From Bacteroidales bacterium (lineage in GTDB: Bacteria > Bacteroidota > Bacteroidia > Bacteroidales > TTA-H9), in the NCBI GenBank assembly GCA_030656615.1, contig JAUSOY010000070.1, positions 21,630-85,629 on the forward strand: 64,000 bases of DNA, given 5' to 3'. Below the pieces are notes generated by a model. It saw only the letters and a program-made list of their open reading frames with translations, had not been told where the DNA came from and did no database searches. The position numbers and the translations under genes are program-made. Shown one piece after another: positions 47,696 to 57,351 of the stretch (positions within the stretch are counted from its first letter, which is position 1; the number at the start of each line of letters is the position of its first letter).

Positions 47696-47968
47696 TTAGG
47701 TTATTTCGACCGTTACCTGACGCCTAAGCATTTCATCGGCCATGGGTTTTAACTCATTTAATTCGCCTGATTTGACATGACATTTGCCCTTGTAATGAGC
47801 AATAAGCGCACATTGTTCGGCTTGTTCAGGCTCATGACGACAGACGTCAATCAGCGTTTCTATGATGTGATCAAACGTATTGACTTCATCGTTAAATAAT
47901 ATCAGATAACGATTAAGACTATTGAGTCCATCCTCTTTTTTAAAAATTGCTTCTTGATGCTGGTTCAT
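47696..47968 (-). CDS. clpS: ClpS, ATP-dependent Clp protease adaptor
   Basis: The 90-residue protein contains the ClpS pocket: LILFNDEVNTFDHIIETLID and the HYKGKCHVKSG strand. ClpS brings N-degron substrates to ClpAP. It lies 6 bases ahead of the NfeD gene; whether it functions with NfeD/FloA or is simply co-transcribed is unclear. Confidence 0.9.
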   Translation of the reverse strand: MNQHQEAIFKKEDGLNSLNRYLILFNDEVNTFDHIIETLIDVCRHEPEQAEQCALIAHYKGKCHVKSGELNELKPMADEMLRRQVTVEIT

Positions 47969-48092
47969 ATTTATGATGCAATGAGGCTATAAAATTACAT
48001 AAAGAAAACTAAATTTGGCCATTAAGGTCGATAATTGTTTTCCTTTTTCAATTTGATTGAACCTCTTACGCTATTAATTGGTTTTTTATTCT

Positions 48093-48737
48093 ATGAGTAG
48101 TACTATTGTTATTCCTCCCTTAATAGAAAACTTGTCAGCGCAAATGAAGCTTGGCTTGCCGGGCATTGCTGCCCATAAAAAAATGATGCCTTCTGGCCGG
48201 GATATGTCACTGGCAAAGCAGGATGCTGTTTTAAGTGCTGTAATGATTGTGTTATTTCAGGATCTGGAAACCATGTGGAACTGTATAATAATTCAACGCC
48301 CTGTTTACGACGGAATTCATTCCGGGCAGGCTGCATTGCCTGGTGGAAAATTCGAAACTTTCGATGAAAATACGATGGGTACAGCACTTCGCGAAACAAA
48401 GGAAGAGATTTGTATAGATCCTGAAAAGTTGAATATTTTTGGTCAGCTTAGTCCCTTATACATTCCGCCTTCGAATTTTCTGGTTCATCCATACTTGGCT
48501 TATCATCAGGGGATTCCACAATTGATTCCGAACCTGACTGAGGTTCATAGCATTCACTACCTTCCTCTAAAACATCTTCTCTCACCCCGGACTATTAATT
48601 TTGAATGGTTTCCGGCAGGCGATGGAAAAATTAAAGCCCCTTGCTATCTTTATGAGCGTCTTAAAATTTGGGGTGCTACAGCAATGATTTTGAGTGAGTT
48701 GAAAGAGTTATTATTAATGCTTCCCGAATCGTTTTAG
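48093..48737 (+). CDS. Nudix hydrolase (CoA pyrophosphatase-like)
   Basis: The 214-residue protein has the Nudix box at about residues 88-110 (PGGKFETFDENTMGTAL, then RETKEEI), preceded by the HSGQAALPGGKFE stretch typical of NudL/CoA-diphosphatases. It may hydrolyse CoA or related nucleoside diphosphates. The ATG at 48093 is used; the TTG at 48078 is not. It converges with the thioredoxin-like gene and overlaps it by 4 bases. Confidence 0.9.
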   Translation: MSSTIVIPPLIENLSAQMKLGLPGIAAHKKMMPSGRDMSLAKQDAVLSAVMIVLFQDLETMWNCIIIQRPVYDGIHSGQAALPGGKFETFDENTMGTALRETKEEICIDPEKLNIFGQLSPLYIPPSNFLVHPYLAYHQGIPQLIPNLTEVHSIHYLPLKHLLSPRTINFEWFPAGDGKIKAPCYLYERLKIWGATAMILSELKELLLMLPESF

Positions 48738-50176
48738 TGCGTTGAAATGCCGATAGGACCTTCCTGTTGGTTTTCTTCCCTTCGGGTAATGAAGCCAAGA
48801 AGCTGTTCAGTCAGCAAACGCTTGGCTATAATTTGTTTTTTTTCGTCTAATAAATACAATACAGGCGTTGAGTAAACATCGTATAACTCGCGATAATTAG
48901 GCATATATGTACGTGGTCCGTTCACGTTTATCCAATTCATCTTGTTTTTAATGATATATGTTTTCATTTCCCGCATATTCGTATCGGAACATACTGCAAA
49001 GATCTCCAAGCCGAATTTGTCTTTATTCTCTTGGTAGAATTTGACGAGTAATGGAACTTCTTTCCGGCAATGCCCGCATTCAGGATCCCAGAAAAACAAA
49101 ATAGTGTATTTCGATTTTACATTATGTAGAGAAACCGGAACCATTAGGGTATCCAACATGATTAGTTCAGGAGCAATTGCCCCGATAAGATTTGGTTTTA
49201 GTTTATTTGACTTCTTGACAATATTCTCTTTTACAGTTTTATTTACCCAAAAATCCATACGTCCGTTTTCGTAGAAATTCTCAGAAATGTATACAAAGGC
49301 AGCGTCCATTCCCATAATTTGGGAGCGTTCAGTAAAATTCAATAAATACCAAATCAGATAGCGAAAGGTTTCCGGATTTTTTTCCACTACACTGAGCATT
49401 CGTTTTGTTTCAGCGATAATACTATCCGGATGCTGGATGATCATTTTCGAGAAATACTGATTTAACCGGGGGTGATACATGGGTGTGCGTAGTAATCGGG
49501 CATCACCCAAATTTAAATTGTCAAAATAATGCTTCTTATAATAGATGTAAGCAAAAGAAGAATCCGGGTGGCCATTTTCTAACAGAGGAGCCGCCGGAAT
49601 CTGAATCTCCTGCGAAGCCCTTATGAAATCACTGATAAATTTTCCTTTGTAGTTTTTGATGTATTCTTCAATGGTTTGAATGACTTCAATATTAACCGAT
49701 TCCATGTTACCCTTAATACGGGCTTCTTCCTGTTTATTTTCTTTAACAGTTTTTAGTTCTTCCTGAAATGCTTCCATGGCTTTTTGCTGTCCACTCAGAT
49801 AGCGTATATATCCAAAAAACACTTCATTATCAGGCGAGTCTTTTACTTTCATGTCTTTAATTGGTTCTAAGGCAGAAGTTTCAAACTCAATTTTGGATTC
49901 GCCATCCAACAGAAATTCGAAATATCGATTTTTATTATCACCGGCGATAATATATAATCCACTGGCCAGAATACTATCGCATTGCATAGTGTACCAGCCT
50001 TTTTTATCGAGCTGTAAGGTGTCATCAATGTATTGTTTTTCGCCATAGTAATGGGCCAGCATCAGAAATGTGTCTTTAGCCCCGTTTATTTTTACACGAA
50101 GTTTAAAAACTGGTGCTGATGAAACTTCAGAAATCAGACAAAGGATTATGAATGTGGAAAAAATCAGTTTTTTCAT
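48734..50176 (-). CDS. Exported TlpA/ResA-like thioredoxin-domain protein
   Basis: The 480-residue protein has a signal peptide, an N-terminal beta-rich domain (DUF4369/5106-like, about 20-130), a helical middle (150-340), and a C-terminal thioredoxin domain with the CxxC pair in DPECGHCRKE (about residue 368). Proteins of this kind reduce disulfides in the periplasm. The substrate cannot be told. It converges with the Nudix gene. Confidence 0.88.
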   Translation of the reverse strand: MKKLIFSTFIILCLISEVSSAPVFKLRVKINGAKDTFLMLAHYYGEKQYIDDTLQLDKKGWYTMQCDSILASGLYIIAGDNKNRYFEFLLDGESKIEFETSALEPIKDMKVKDSPDNEVFFGYIRYLSGQQKAMEAFQEELKTVKENKQEEARIKGNMESVNIEVIQTIEEYIKNYKGKFISDFIRASQEIQIPAAPLLENGHPDSSFAYIYYKKHYFDNLNLGDARLLRTPMYHPRLNQYFSKMIIQHPDSIIAETKRMLSVVEKNPETFRYLIWYLLNFTERSQIMGMDAAFVYISENFYENGRMDFWVNKTVKENIVKKSNKLKPNLIGAIAPELIMLDTLMVPVSLHNVKSKYTILFFWDPECGHCRKEVPLLVKFYQENKDKFGLEIFAVCSDTNMREMKTYIIKNKMNWINVNGPRTYMPNYRELYDVYSTPVLYLLDEKKQIIAKRLLTEQLLGFITRREENQQEGPIGISTH

Positions 50177-50293
50177 TGAACTTGATGTTTTTTTATTCGG
50201 ATATTTTAGCCGTGATCTTTCAAAAATTCATAAGATAAATATAAGATCTATGAATTATTTGCATTTAAAATGCCTGAAAGAAGTACAAAAGTA

Positions 50294-50301
50294 TTATTTT
50301 T
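50294..50301 (+). promoter_or_regulatory. -7 box TATTTTTG before the coiled-coil gene
   Basis: Matches TAnnTTTG; the start codon is at 50363. No clear -33 box at the normal spacing. Confidence 0.45.
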
Positions 50302-50362
50302 GTTACTGACGAGTCAATTGCCTTGCAGTTCTGTTCGGGTTAATTTTTTTAACTGCCTCAAA

Positions 50363-51478
50363 ATGAAACATTCAAGATTGTTTTTTTTATTTATATTTTG
50401 CATACAATCGATGCTAATGTTTGCTTCCGATTCTTTACTTATCGCCAGAATCAATGAGCGGAATGAATTGTTCCTTCAATACCAAACACATAAAGACACC
50501 ATGAACATCCGTACATGGGTTAATGTGGTGGCCTTAAATGGGAAGATGGAAAATCTTATCAAATCGGATAGTAGTTTGCTTGAGTTATATAAACAACGGA
50601 TAACAGAACTTTCAGATCAAGCTACTTTACTTGATACCATAAGCGTATTACGATCGCGTATTAAAGTTTTAAATACAAAACCGGAGGTGTCATTTTTTTT
50701 CTCACCCTCCTGGTATTTAATTCTATTACTGACCGCTTTTTTCCTTCTGATACTCGGAATAATGGCATTTTTCAATATCAGGCTTAGAAGACGGTCAAGA
50801 GTTGAGGAAGAATCTGAGAAGGAGGAAGAAGAGGAACTTAACTATGATGTTGTTATCGCTAATTATGATAAAAAACTTGAAGAGATAAGTAAAGCGCTAA
50901 ATGAAATTACCAGAGCGCGCGAAAAAACCCTTGTTGAAATGGAATCGCTTAACAAGGCATTAATTGCTGAAAAAACGCAAAGTTCTACATATTCAGAGCA
51001 GTATGAACGATTGAGTGAACAATATCGGGAATTGCAAAAAAAAGGCATTGAGGACCAAGCTGTATCAGCTTCACCTTTGGATTCGATTTATAAGAAGCAA
51101 CTGGATGAAATGCGCGAGAAGTTCAATGTTGAATCGCTGGAGAAGGTACAAGAAATTTTAAAGTTGAAGCAAGAGCTTAGGGATCTTGAGAAAGAAAAAG
51201 AAACCATAACCAATGAATATTCATCGAAACTTGAAATTTCTGAAATACAGATTGGCGAAATGGATGAATTAACGGGTGATTTGCGTCAAAAAGCCGGCAA
51301 TTTTGATGTTTTAAGAGAAGAGGCGCGTAAAGCGCATTCAGAACTCTTTGAATATCGCGAACGGAATATCTTACTTGAAACAGAACTTCAGGAAGCACGG
51401 CAGAAACTTAAATATATGGAAGCAGATCTGCAGGCAATCCTCCGGCGTTTTAGCGGAAACTCAGGGCCAATAGAATAA
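50363..51478 (+). CDS. Membrane-anchored coiled-coil protein
   Basis: The 371-residue protein has a signal or membrane segment at the start (FFLFIFCIQSMLMFA), a second membrane segment (YLILLLTAFFLLILGIMAFF, about residues 122-141), and then a long region of heptad-rich helix (about 160-371) with many Glu, Lys and Leu. No enzymatic motif is visible. The ATG at 50363 is used because the frame from 50270 passes through promoter-like sequence. Its 3' end overlaps the convergent SanA-like gene by 18 bases. Confidence 0.75.
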   Translation: MKHSRLFFLFIFCIQSMLMFASDSLLIARINERNELFLQYQTHKDTMNIRTWVNVVALNGKMENLIKSDSSLLELYKQRITELSDQATLLDTISVLRSRIKVLNTKPEVSFFFSPSWYLILLLTAFFLLILGIMAFFNIRLRRRSRVEEESEKEEEEELNYDVVIANYDKKLEEISKALNEITRAREKTLVEMESLNKALIAEKTQSSTYSEQYERLSEQYRELQKKGIEDQAVSASPLDSIYKKQLDEMREKFNVESLEKVQEILKLKQELRDLEKEKETITNEYSSKLEISEIQIGEMDELTGDLRQKAGNFDVLREEARKAHSELFEYRERNILLETELQEARQKLKYMEADLQAILRRFSGNSGPIE

Positions 51479-52111
51479 ATATACAAATAAATATCCCAGT
51501 GCTTCAGTAGGTATCGTTCTGAATCCCTTACTACTATTCCACCATTTTTGATTGTCAAAGCTTTTATCGGGAACAGAAATTACACCAATTTGCATATCTG
51601 TTTTTTTAAACGCGAGATGAAATAAATGCCAACTCCGTGCTCCGTGTACACCCAATGTGTACAGGTTAAAGTTTTTTATATCTGGATAATATTTCCTCAT
51701 ATACTCACTCAATGTCAATGCAGCCGTATATGTCCGTTCACGATAAACAGGAGCCGAGGGTATGCAGTGCATTTTTGTGGTATCCATTCCCATTAGCTTC
51801 AGTTCATCAAAGGCAATTTCAGCAGCATTGGTATATTTTGTAAGATGTCCCCCATTGGGAAGGCTACTTCCGGTTATAAACATTTCTTCATAATGACCAT
51901 TGCGGAATTCCAGAAATGCCATAGTCAGTGCATAATCGGGCAACCAACCTTCAACGACAAGTGTTTTTGACTGTATTGGAGACTGAGGCGATAAAAACAA
52001 ATACATATTTCTCAGAAATAAATAAAAAATGCTGCTAATAACAATCAGAAAAATTATTCTGCCTTGCCATGTTAAAACATTTACTTCTTTCTTATGATAA
52101 AGTTTCATCAT
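51461..52111 (-). CDS. SanA/YdcF-like DUF218 membrane protein
   Basis: The 216-residue protein has one N-terminal membrane segment (IIFLIVISSIFYLFL) and the DUF218-type fold: LVVEGWLPDYALTMAFLEF, EEMFITGSSLPNGGHL, MHCIPSAPVYRERTYTAALT. The family includes SanA, ElyC and YdcF, implicated in envelope lipid or peptidoglycan work, but enzymatic activity is not settled. It is monocistronic and overlaps the coiled-coil gene at its 3' end. Confidence 0.82.
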   Translation of the reverse strand: MMKLYHKKEVNVLTWQGRIIFLIVISSIFYLFLRNMYLFLSPQSPIQSKTLVVEGWLPDYALTMAFLEFRNGHYEEMFITGSSLPNGGHLTKYTNAAEIAFDELKLMGMDTTKMHCIPSAPVYRERTYTAALTLSEYMRKYYPDIKNFNLYTLGVHGARSWHLFHLAFKKTDMQIGVISVPDKSFDNQKWWNSSKGFRTIPTEALGYLFVYLFYWP

Positions 52112-52239
52112 TTATTTTTCTGCAAATCTATATTATTAAGGAAACATCTAAACAATTATCGAAAAATCTGTAACTTTTTTAGTAGTTAAAGGTCACAAAA
52201 TATATGACAATGGTTTTCTAATCTAAAAAAACAAATCGT

Positions 52240-52968
52240 ATGCATCTAAAATCTAAAGTATTAATGGCCGGTTTTTCTTTGTTTCTTTTAATGGCTGTTA
52301 CCAATAATTGTTTTGCCCAACGTTTCGGAAGAAATATAAAGGGTAACGGAAATATTATTAAAGAAAACCGAAATGTTTCTGATTTTACAAAATTGGAAAT
52401 CAGTGGAGCATTTAAGGTATTTATGGTCCAAGGCACAAAGCCGTCTCTGGCTGTTGAGGCCGATGAAAATCTGATGGAACGTATTATTACAACCGTAAAA
52501 GGTGGGCGTCTTGATATTTCAAGTCATAATGTAAGTTCATACAATAAAATGGTCATTTATTTATGCGTGGTCGATCTTGATGAACTGGATATATCAGGCG
52601 CTGTGACCGTTATTGGTGAAACGGAATTAAAATTTCGTTCCATACATCTCGATTTTAGTGGAGCTTCCCGTATGGATGCCGATATGATTGCTGAAAAAAT
52701 CAATGTGGATATTTCAGGTGCTTCAAAAATCAATTTGGCGGGTAATTGCAGAACAGCGGAAGTAGATGCCAGTGGAGCTTCGAAGTTTTTGGGGACTAAA
52801 TTTAAAGTCGATAACCTTTCTGCTGATGTAAGTGGTGCCTCTTTTGTTGAAATCTGTGTAAAAGATGATATGGAAGTTGAAGTATCAGGAACAGGAAAAT
52901 TAAGATATGAAGGAAATCCCAGAGTACGGCAAAGTACATCTGGTTTGGGTAAAATTGTGCAGTTATAG
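52240..52968 (+). CDS. Secreted GIN-domain (DUF2807) adhesin-head-like protein
   Basis: The 242-residue protein has a signal peptide (residues 1-27, ending AQRFG) and a right-handed beta-helix of DUF2807 type. Recurrent turns of 'DISGAS', 'VDASGASK' and 'LSADVSGAS' at spacings of about 19-22 residues mark the repeating units (about 110-215). Family members are thought to be surface polymers or adhesin heads. It ends at a strong terminator. Confidence 0.87.
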   Translation: MHLKSKVLMAGFSLFLLMAVTNNCFAQRFGRNIKGNGNIIKENRNVSDFTKLEISGAFKVFMVQGTKPSLAVEADENLMERIITTVKGGRLDISSHNVSSYNKMVIYLCVVDLDELDISGAVTVIGETELKFRSIHLDFSGASRMDADMIAEKINVDISGASKINLAGNCRTAEVDASGASKFLGTKFKVDNLSADVSGASFVEICVKDDMEVEVSGTGKLRYEGNPRVRQSTSGLGKIVQL

Positions 52969-53000
52969 GTTTTTTTGAAGTGGTTTTTTAATTTGTAATA

Positions 53001-53027
53001 AAGGTCGGCCTGATGGCCGGCCTTTTT
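53001..53027 (+). terminator. Intrinsic terminator after the GIN-domain gene
   Basis: AAGGTCGGCC (53001-53010) pairs with GGCCGGCCTT (53015-53024 region) with one G-U pair and is followed by T's. Confidence 0.85.
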
Positions 53028-53271
53028 CGGTATTCATAATTATTGCCAATCGATTGAACATCAAGCGATGTTCCGGTGTTATTGTTCAATATCTTTTATC
53101 GGTATATTCTATATATCCATTAATTTGCCTAAGAAGTATTATGGCTTAAAATCAGATAGATAACTCTTGATTTAATTGATTAAATGAAATAAATACACAT
53201 TTTTGTAATTTTTTGTTAAAACATCATGATCGATTCTATAATTATTAATGCATTTTTTTTAAAAAAAACCG

Positions 53272-53279
53272 TATTTTTG
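53272..53279 (+). promoter_or_regulatory. -7 box TATTTTTG before the pseudokinase gene
   Basis: Matches TAnnTTTG; ATG at 53310. The region upstream is an A/T homopolymer run with no clear -33 box. Confidence 0.5.
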
Positions 53280-53309
53280 AGGTAGAAAAATAAACTTAAA
53301 CCCATATCG

Positions 53310-55142
53310 ATGAAAATGTTACAACAATGGAAACGTATAGGTTTTAAGACGTTTGTCCCCGTTTTATTCTTTTTTGGCCTATTTTTTTCATCAAATGTTA
53401 TCGGAGCAGTAGTTCGTATATCTCTGCTTCCTCCTGTGGTTCTCGATGCCGGAGGTGGTTTTTCTGCTCTTAACGGGTATAAATTTCTTTTCGCAATTTG
53501 CTTTTTAATTATAGCCCTGTTATTGTTTCTGATTTATTACTTCAATCGCCGTAACTTCAGAATAATTCAAGAGATTAAAAATGATGAAACTCGTAGAGAA
53601 GAGCATAATAAGAGGATATTAGAGCGATTTTTCGCAGGAATTTCTTATGATATACGAACCCCTTTAAATGGTATCGTTGGCAGCACAGAGCTGATTAGGA
53701 TGGATAAGGATCCATCCAATACAGAAAAGTATCTGAATATATTATCGGTAGAATCAGCAAATTTATGCACAACAGTAGCTGATTTAATAGATTTCTCACG
53801 TTTTGGTAATACAGACATTAAATTTGAGTCAAATACATTTAGCATTCATGAATTATTAGGCGAATTAGTCGATTTGCACCAACATAGAGCTGCTGAAAAG
53901 AAATTGCGTTTCGAATTATTGATTGATAAAAAAATACCCATGTATTTGATTGGCGATCATGGGAAGTTACGTCAGCTTATTATGACGTATTTACGTTTGG
54001 GAATTCTAAACTCTGATCGAGGAATTGTTGGTCTGGGCTGCGAATTAATTCGTACAAGTGGCAGTGTTGTAGAACTCCGTTTTACGATTAATGATACAGG
54101 GAATATATATACTGACAAGCAAATCGAAAAACAGCTTTTGTCGGATTCGACCAATTATAGTTTCATTGATTATCTTGATCCGGATAGTCCCAGCCGACTG
54201 GCAGTAGCCCGCAATATTATTGAGTTAATGGGCGGTAACACTGGAATTGAAAGTAAGGGCGGAAAAGGAAATTATTATTGGTTTACCTGTAATTTAAATT
54301 TGGCTTCGGAAAATACGGCTTCTATTAATCATCATCAGTTGAATTTATCTGGAATGAATGTTATGGTGATAGATGATGACATGACAAGCCGTGCATTGTT
54401 TCGTCAGTACCTTGGTTATTACCAGTGCAATAGCGTTGAAAAAACAACTATGGAAGATGCTTTGACTTATTTGCAACGCGATGATTCTCCGGTTATTCAT
54501 GCTATAATACTTAGTCTTCCGATACGAACGGTCGAGGCTCAGCGTCTGGCACGCTCTCTGGTATCACGCGCAGGAAAACCAAAACTTCCGGTCATATTTA
54601 TCTCGGCAGAAGGAGCTGCTTTTTCAAAGGAAGAGCTTAAGGAATTCGGATTTCATTCAACGCTTACCAAACCTTTTAGGGTAGTAGATTTCTTTTACTC
54701 ATTGTATGAATTGGCACCCAAAATTTTTACAAGTTTTGCTAAATCAAATCCGGATACCGACGATTTAAAGAATTATTTGATTGATATTTTATTGGTGGAG
54801 GATGATTTAATAAGTGAAAAAGTTGCCAGTGCCACGCTGACCCGATTAGGTTTTCGTGTAGAAATAGCGAGAAATGGCAAAGTTGGATTGCAAAAGTACA
54901 TCGAGAAACCATATCGGTATGTGTTTATGGATATCCTAATGCCTGAAATGAACGGATTGGAAACAACCCGCAAAATAAGAGAATTTGAACGCGTTCATCC
55001 CGACCGCAAACCTTCTACTATTATTGCACTGACGGCTGAAACTATAACAGTTACAAAAGCACAGTGTATCGAATCGGGAATGAATGATTATATATCAAAA
55101 CCATTTCGTTTGGAAGAATTACAGAAAGTATTATCTTTATAA
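53310..55142 (+). CDS. Degenerate hybrid histidine kinase with two receiver domains (pseudokinase)
   Basis: Layout of the 610-residue protein: two hydrophobic segments (about 14-45 and 56-78), a kinase region (90-335), receiver 1 (345-465), receiver 2 (488-610). The H-box reads ISYDIRTPLNGI: the phosphoacceptor His is Tyr113 (codon TAT 53646-53648). The ATP-binding domain has lost its N box (MTYLRLGILNS), G1 (DTGNIYTD) and G2 glycines. In receiver 1 the phosphoacceptor Asp is Ser402 (IILSLPI). Receiver 2 is intact (FMDILMPEMNG, Asp541; YISKPF). It is probably an accessory docking or sensing protein, partnered with the next gene 17 bases downstream. Confidence 0.85.
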   Translation: MKMLQQWKRIGFKTFVPVLFFFGLFFSSNVIGAVVRISLLPPVVLDAGGGFSALNGYKFLFAICFLIIALLLFLIYYFNRRNFRIIQEIKNDETRREEHNKRILERFFAGISYDIRTPLNGIVGSTELIRMDKDPSNTEKYLNILSVESANLCTTVADLIDFSRFGNTDIKFESNTFSIHELLGELVDLHQHRAAEKKLRFELLIDKKIPMYLIGDHGKLRQLIMTYLRLGILNSDRGIVGLGCELIRTSGSVVELRFTINDTGNIYTDKQIEKQLLSDSTNYSFIDYLDPDSPSRLAVARNIIELMGGNTGIESKGGKGNYYWFTCNLNLASENTASINHHQLNLSGMNVMVIDDDMTSRALFRQYLGYYQCNSVEKTTMEDALTYLQRDDSPVIHAIILSLPIRTVEAQRLARSLVSRAGKPKLPVIFISAEGAAFSKEELKEFGFHSTLTKPFRVVDFFYSLYELAPKIFTSFAKSNPDTDDLKNYLIDILLVEDDLISEKVASATLTRLGFRVEIARNGKVGLQKYIEKPYRYVFMDILMPEMNGLETTRKIREFERVHPDRKPSTIIALTAETITVTKAQCIESGMNDYISKPFRLEELQKVLSL

Positions 55143-55158
55143 GTAAAACCCCAGAATT

Positions 55159-56256
55159 ATGTATAAAATACTTGTTATTGAGGATACCGCAGACGTTAGG
55201 GAAAACATCGTAGAAATCCTGCAATCAGAGAATTACGAAGTTTTTATGGCTGAGAATGGCAAAATTGGTATCGACCTTGCCCAAAAAACTCAACCTGATC
55301 TTATTCTTTGTGATATCATGATGCCCGAGATGGATGGTTACGAAGTTCTTGAATTATTGCGCAAAAGAGTTTCCACTTCTACTACGCCATTTATTTTTCT
55401 CACAGCAAAAAATACGCGTGAGGATTTGAGACGTGGTATGGCCTTGGGTGCCGATGATTATATCTCTAAGCCATTTACAATCGATGAATTGCTGGGTGGT
55501 ATTCAAACGCGTTTGGCTAAAGCGGTGGAATTTAAAGTAAAAAGTGAAGAAAAGCTTCGCGAGCTTACAAAAACAATGGGCCAGCCTATTACTGATGTTT
55601 TTGGTGAACCCCTTAAAGCCATCATTGGTTTTTCCAAGATGATAATGACGGAATATTCTGCTATGGAGAAACCCGAAATAGCTGAATTCATGTCATTGAT
55701 ATATAATGCTGGTGTTAAACTGAATAAGTCAGTTCATAAAACCATGATGTATTATCATCTTGAATCATTGATGTATAAGACAGATGACCTCGATAAACTG
55801 AAAAACGAGTATTGCTATAATTTTAAAGAAGTAGTTGATTCTGCTGCAAAATCTCTTGCAATGAATGTAGGGCGTTCGGAGGATCTTCTTCTCTTGACGG
55901 ATACCGATGTTCCGGCCAAAATTCCTAGTCAATTCCTGAGAAGTATCATTGAAGAAGTACTCGAAAACGCTTGTATATATTCTCCTAGAGGTTCACGCGT
56001 AAAACTGGTGACCGGTTTGGATAAAAATAATGTGGTACTGACAATCAGCGATGAAGGCATAGGAATGTCTCAGTCGAATATTGAAAAAATCGGTGCTTAT
56101 ACTCAATTTAATAAGGAGTTTAACAGGCAAGACGGACTTGGATTGGGTTTAATCATAGTTAAACGTATTCTGGATATTTTCGGAGGACAGATGACCATTA
56201 ATTCAAATCCTGGTGTTGGAAGTGTTATTAAACTAATTATTCCGGCAAAAAATTAA
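55159..56256 (+). CDS. Receiver-kinase protein with intact ATPase but no phosphoacceptor His
   Basis: The 365-residue protein has an N-terminal receiver with a complete active site (IEDT, Asp52 in CDIMMPEMDG, LTAKN, YISKPF). The dimerisation helix (about 140-190) aligns with HisKA by PLKAIIGFS, but the His position holds Asp146 (TDVFGEPL). The HATPase domain (about 245-365) is intact, with EVLENACIYSPRG, ISDEGIGM and DGLGLGLIIVKRI. Phosphotransfer by the usual route is therefore unlikely unless a neighbouring His (for example in SVHKTMMYYH) is used. It forms an operon with the preceding pseudokinase. Confidence 0.88.
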   Translation: MYKILVIEDTADVRENIVEILQSENYEVFMAENGKIGIDLAQKTQPDLILCDIMMPEMDGYEVLELLRKRVSTSTTPFIFLTAKNTREDLRRGMALGADDYISKPFTIDELLGGIQTRLAKAVEFKVKSEEKLRELTKTMGQPITDVFGEPLKAIIGFSKMIMTEYSAMEKPEIAEFMSLIYNAGVKLNKSVHKTMMYYHLESLMYKTDDLDKLKNEYCYNFKEVVDSAAKSLAMNVGRSEDLLLLTDTDVPAKIPSQFLRSIIEEVLENACIYSPRGSRVKLVTGLDKNNVVLTISDEGIGMSQSNIEKIGAYTQFNKEFNRQDGLGLGLIIVKRILDIFGGQMTINSNPGVGSVIKLIIPAKN

Positions 56257-56274
56257 GATATCTTTTGCTTAATA

Positions 56275-56303
56275 AAAACCGGCCATTCAGCCGGTTTTTA
56301 TTT
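56275..56303 (+). terminator. Intrinsic terminator after the receiver-kinase gene
   Basis: AAAACCGGC (56275-56283) and GCCGGTTTT (56290-56298), followed by TATTTTT, 18 bases after the stop codon. Confidence 0.85.
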
Positions 56304-56328
56304 TTCCCATGATTCTTTTTACAGAAAG

Positions 56329-56355
56329 TTGTTTGATGGATAAAATGTATTTTTG
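56329..56355 (+). promoter_or_regulatory. Promoter of the EamA gene
   Basis: TTG (56329-56331), a 16-base gap and TATTTTTG (56348-56355) precede the likely TTG start codon by 17 bases. Confidence 0.55.
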
Positions 56356-56372
56356 CCTCAAAATATTTAATA

Positions 56373-57308
56373 TTGAATACGAACCGTAACTTTGTCTATC
56401 TGCTCGTTATTTTGGCGATGTTTTTCTGGGGGCTTTCTTTTGTATGGACATCCATTGTTTTTCAGTACCTGAACCCTATCACCACTGTTTTTATCCGCTT
56501 GATTATTTCAACCAGCCTGTTATTCCCTATATTAAAATTGATGGGTAAGCTTGAAAGAATTCAGAAAAAGGATTACAAGCTTTTTATGGTCTCTGCTTTA
56601 TTGAATCCATTTCTATATTTCCTTGGAGAAAGTTATGGGGTAAAGCTATCAACACCTACTATAGCAGCAGTTGTTATTGCAACCATCCCAGTATTTTCTC
56701 CGGTTGCAGCATATTTCTTTTTAAAGGAACGATTAAAACCTGTGAATTTTATTGGACTAGCGATATCATTTTTTGGAATCCTGATAATGCTCATGAGAAA
56801 AGGGATGTCGTTGGATGCAAATATTATAGGGGTAATGTGTCTTTTATTTGCGGTAATATCAGCGGTGTTTTATAGTATCGTTTTAAAGAAATTGAGCAAT
56901 CATTATTCGGCATTTACTATTGTAACCTACCAGAATTTATTAGGTGCTTTATATTTCCTTCCCTTTGTGTTTCTTATTGATGGATCTTCTTTAACAGCAA
57001 TCCAAATCGATTTCCGTCTGGTATCTTCTATTTTATTGCTGGCTGTTTTTGGTTCCTCTTTAGCTTTCGTATTTTTTACTATTGGTACCCGCGAATTGGG
57101 TGTCACACGCACCAATATATTCTCTAATTTTATACCCCTTGTAACGGCTGTTTTCTCATTTTTTATCATTGATGAACGCTTGTCAACAGCAAAAATTATT
57201 GGGATGACTTTGGTTATCCTGGGTGTAATTCTTGCACAAATGAAAGGCCTGAGCAGTTTCGGTGGAATGTATCGTTTTTTTGTAGATCGTAATCAAAACA
57301 CCAACTAA
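56373..57308 (+). CDS. EamA/DMT-family permease
   Basis: The 311-residue protein shows about ten membrane segments and two EamA units, with motif MFFWGLSFVWTSIVF at the start of the first and SLAFVFFTIGTRELG in the second. The likely start is TTG 56373, just after the promoter; an ATG appears only at residue about 16, inside the first membrane segment. Substrate unknown. It lies 43 bases from the saccharopine-dehydrogenase-like gene in the same direction. Confidence 0.83.
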   Translation: MNTNRNFVYLLVILAMFFWGLSFVWTSIVFQYLNPITTVFIRLIISTSLLFPILKLMGKLERIQKKDYKLFMVSALLNPFLYFLGESYGVKLSTPTIAAVVIATIPVFSPVAAYFFLKERLKPVNFIGLAISFFGILIMLMRKGMSLDANIIGVMCLLFAVISAVFYSIVLKKLSNHYSAFTIVTYQNLLGALYFLPFVFLIDGSSLTAIQIDFRLVSSILLLAVFGSSLAFVFFTIGTRELGVTRTNIFSNFIPLVTAVFSFFIIDERLSTAKIIGMTLVILGVILAQMKGLSSFGGMYRFFVDRNQNTN

Positions 57309-57351
57309 GCGATTATTATTGAATTTTCGTAATTTTTGTAAAAATTTAACC

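Larger units (their letters stand above)
52969..53309. other. Intergenic region: terminator plus promoter for the two-component cluster
   Basis: No gene. It contains the terminator of the GIN-domain gene (53001-53027) and a -7 box TATTTTTG (53272-53279) that lies 30 bases before the next start codon. Confidence 0.65.
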
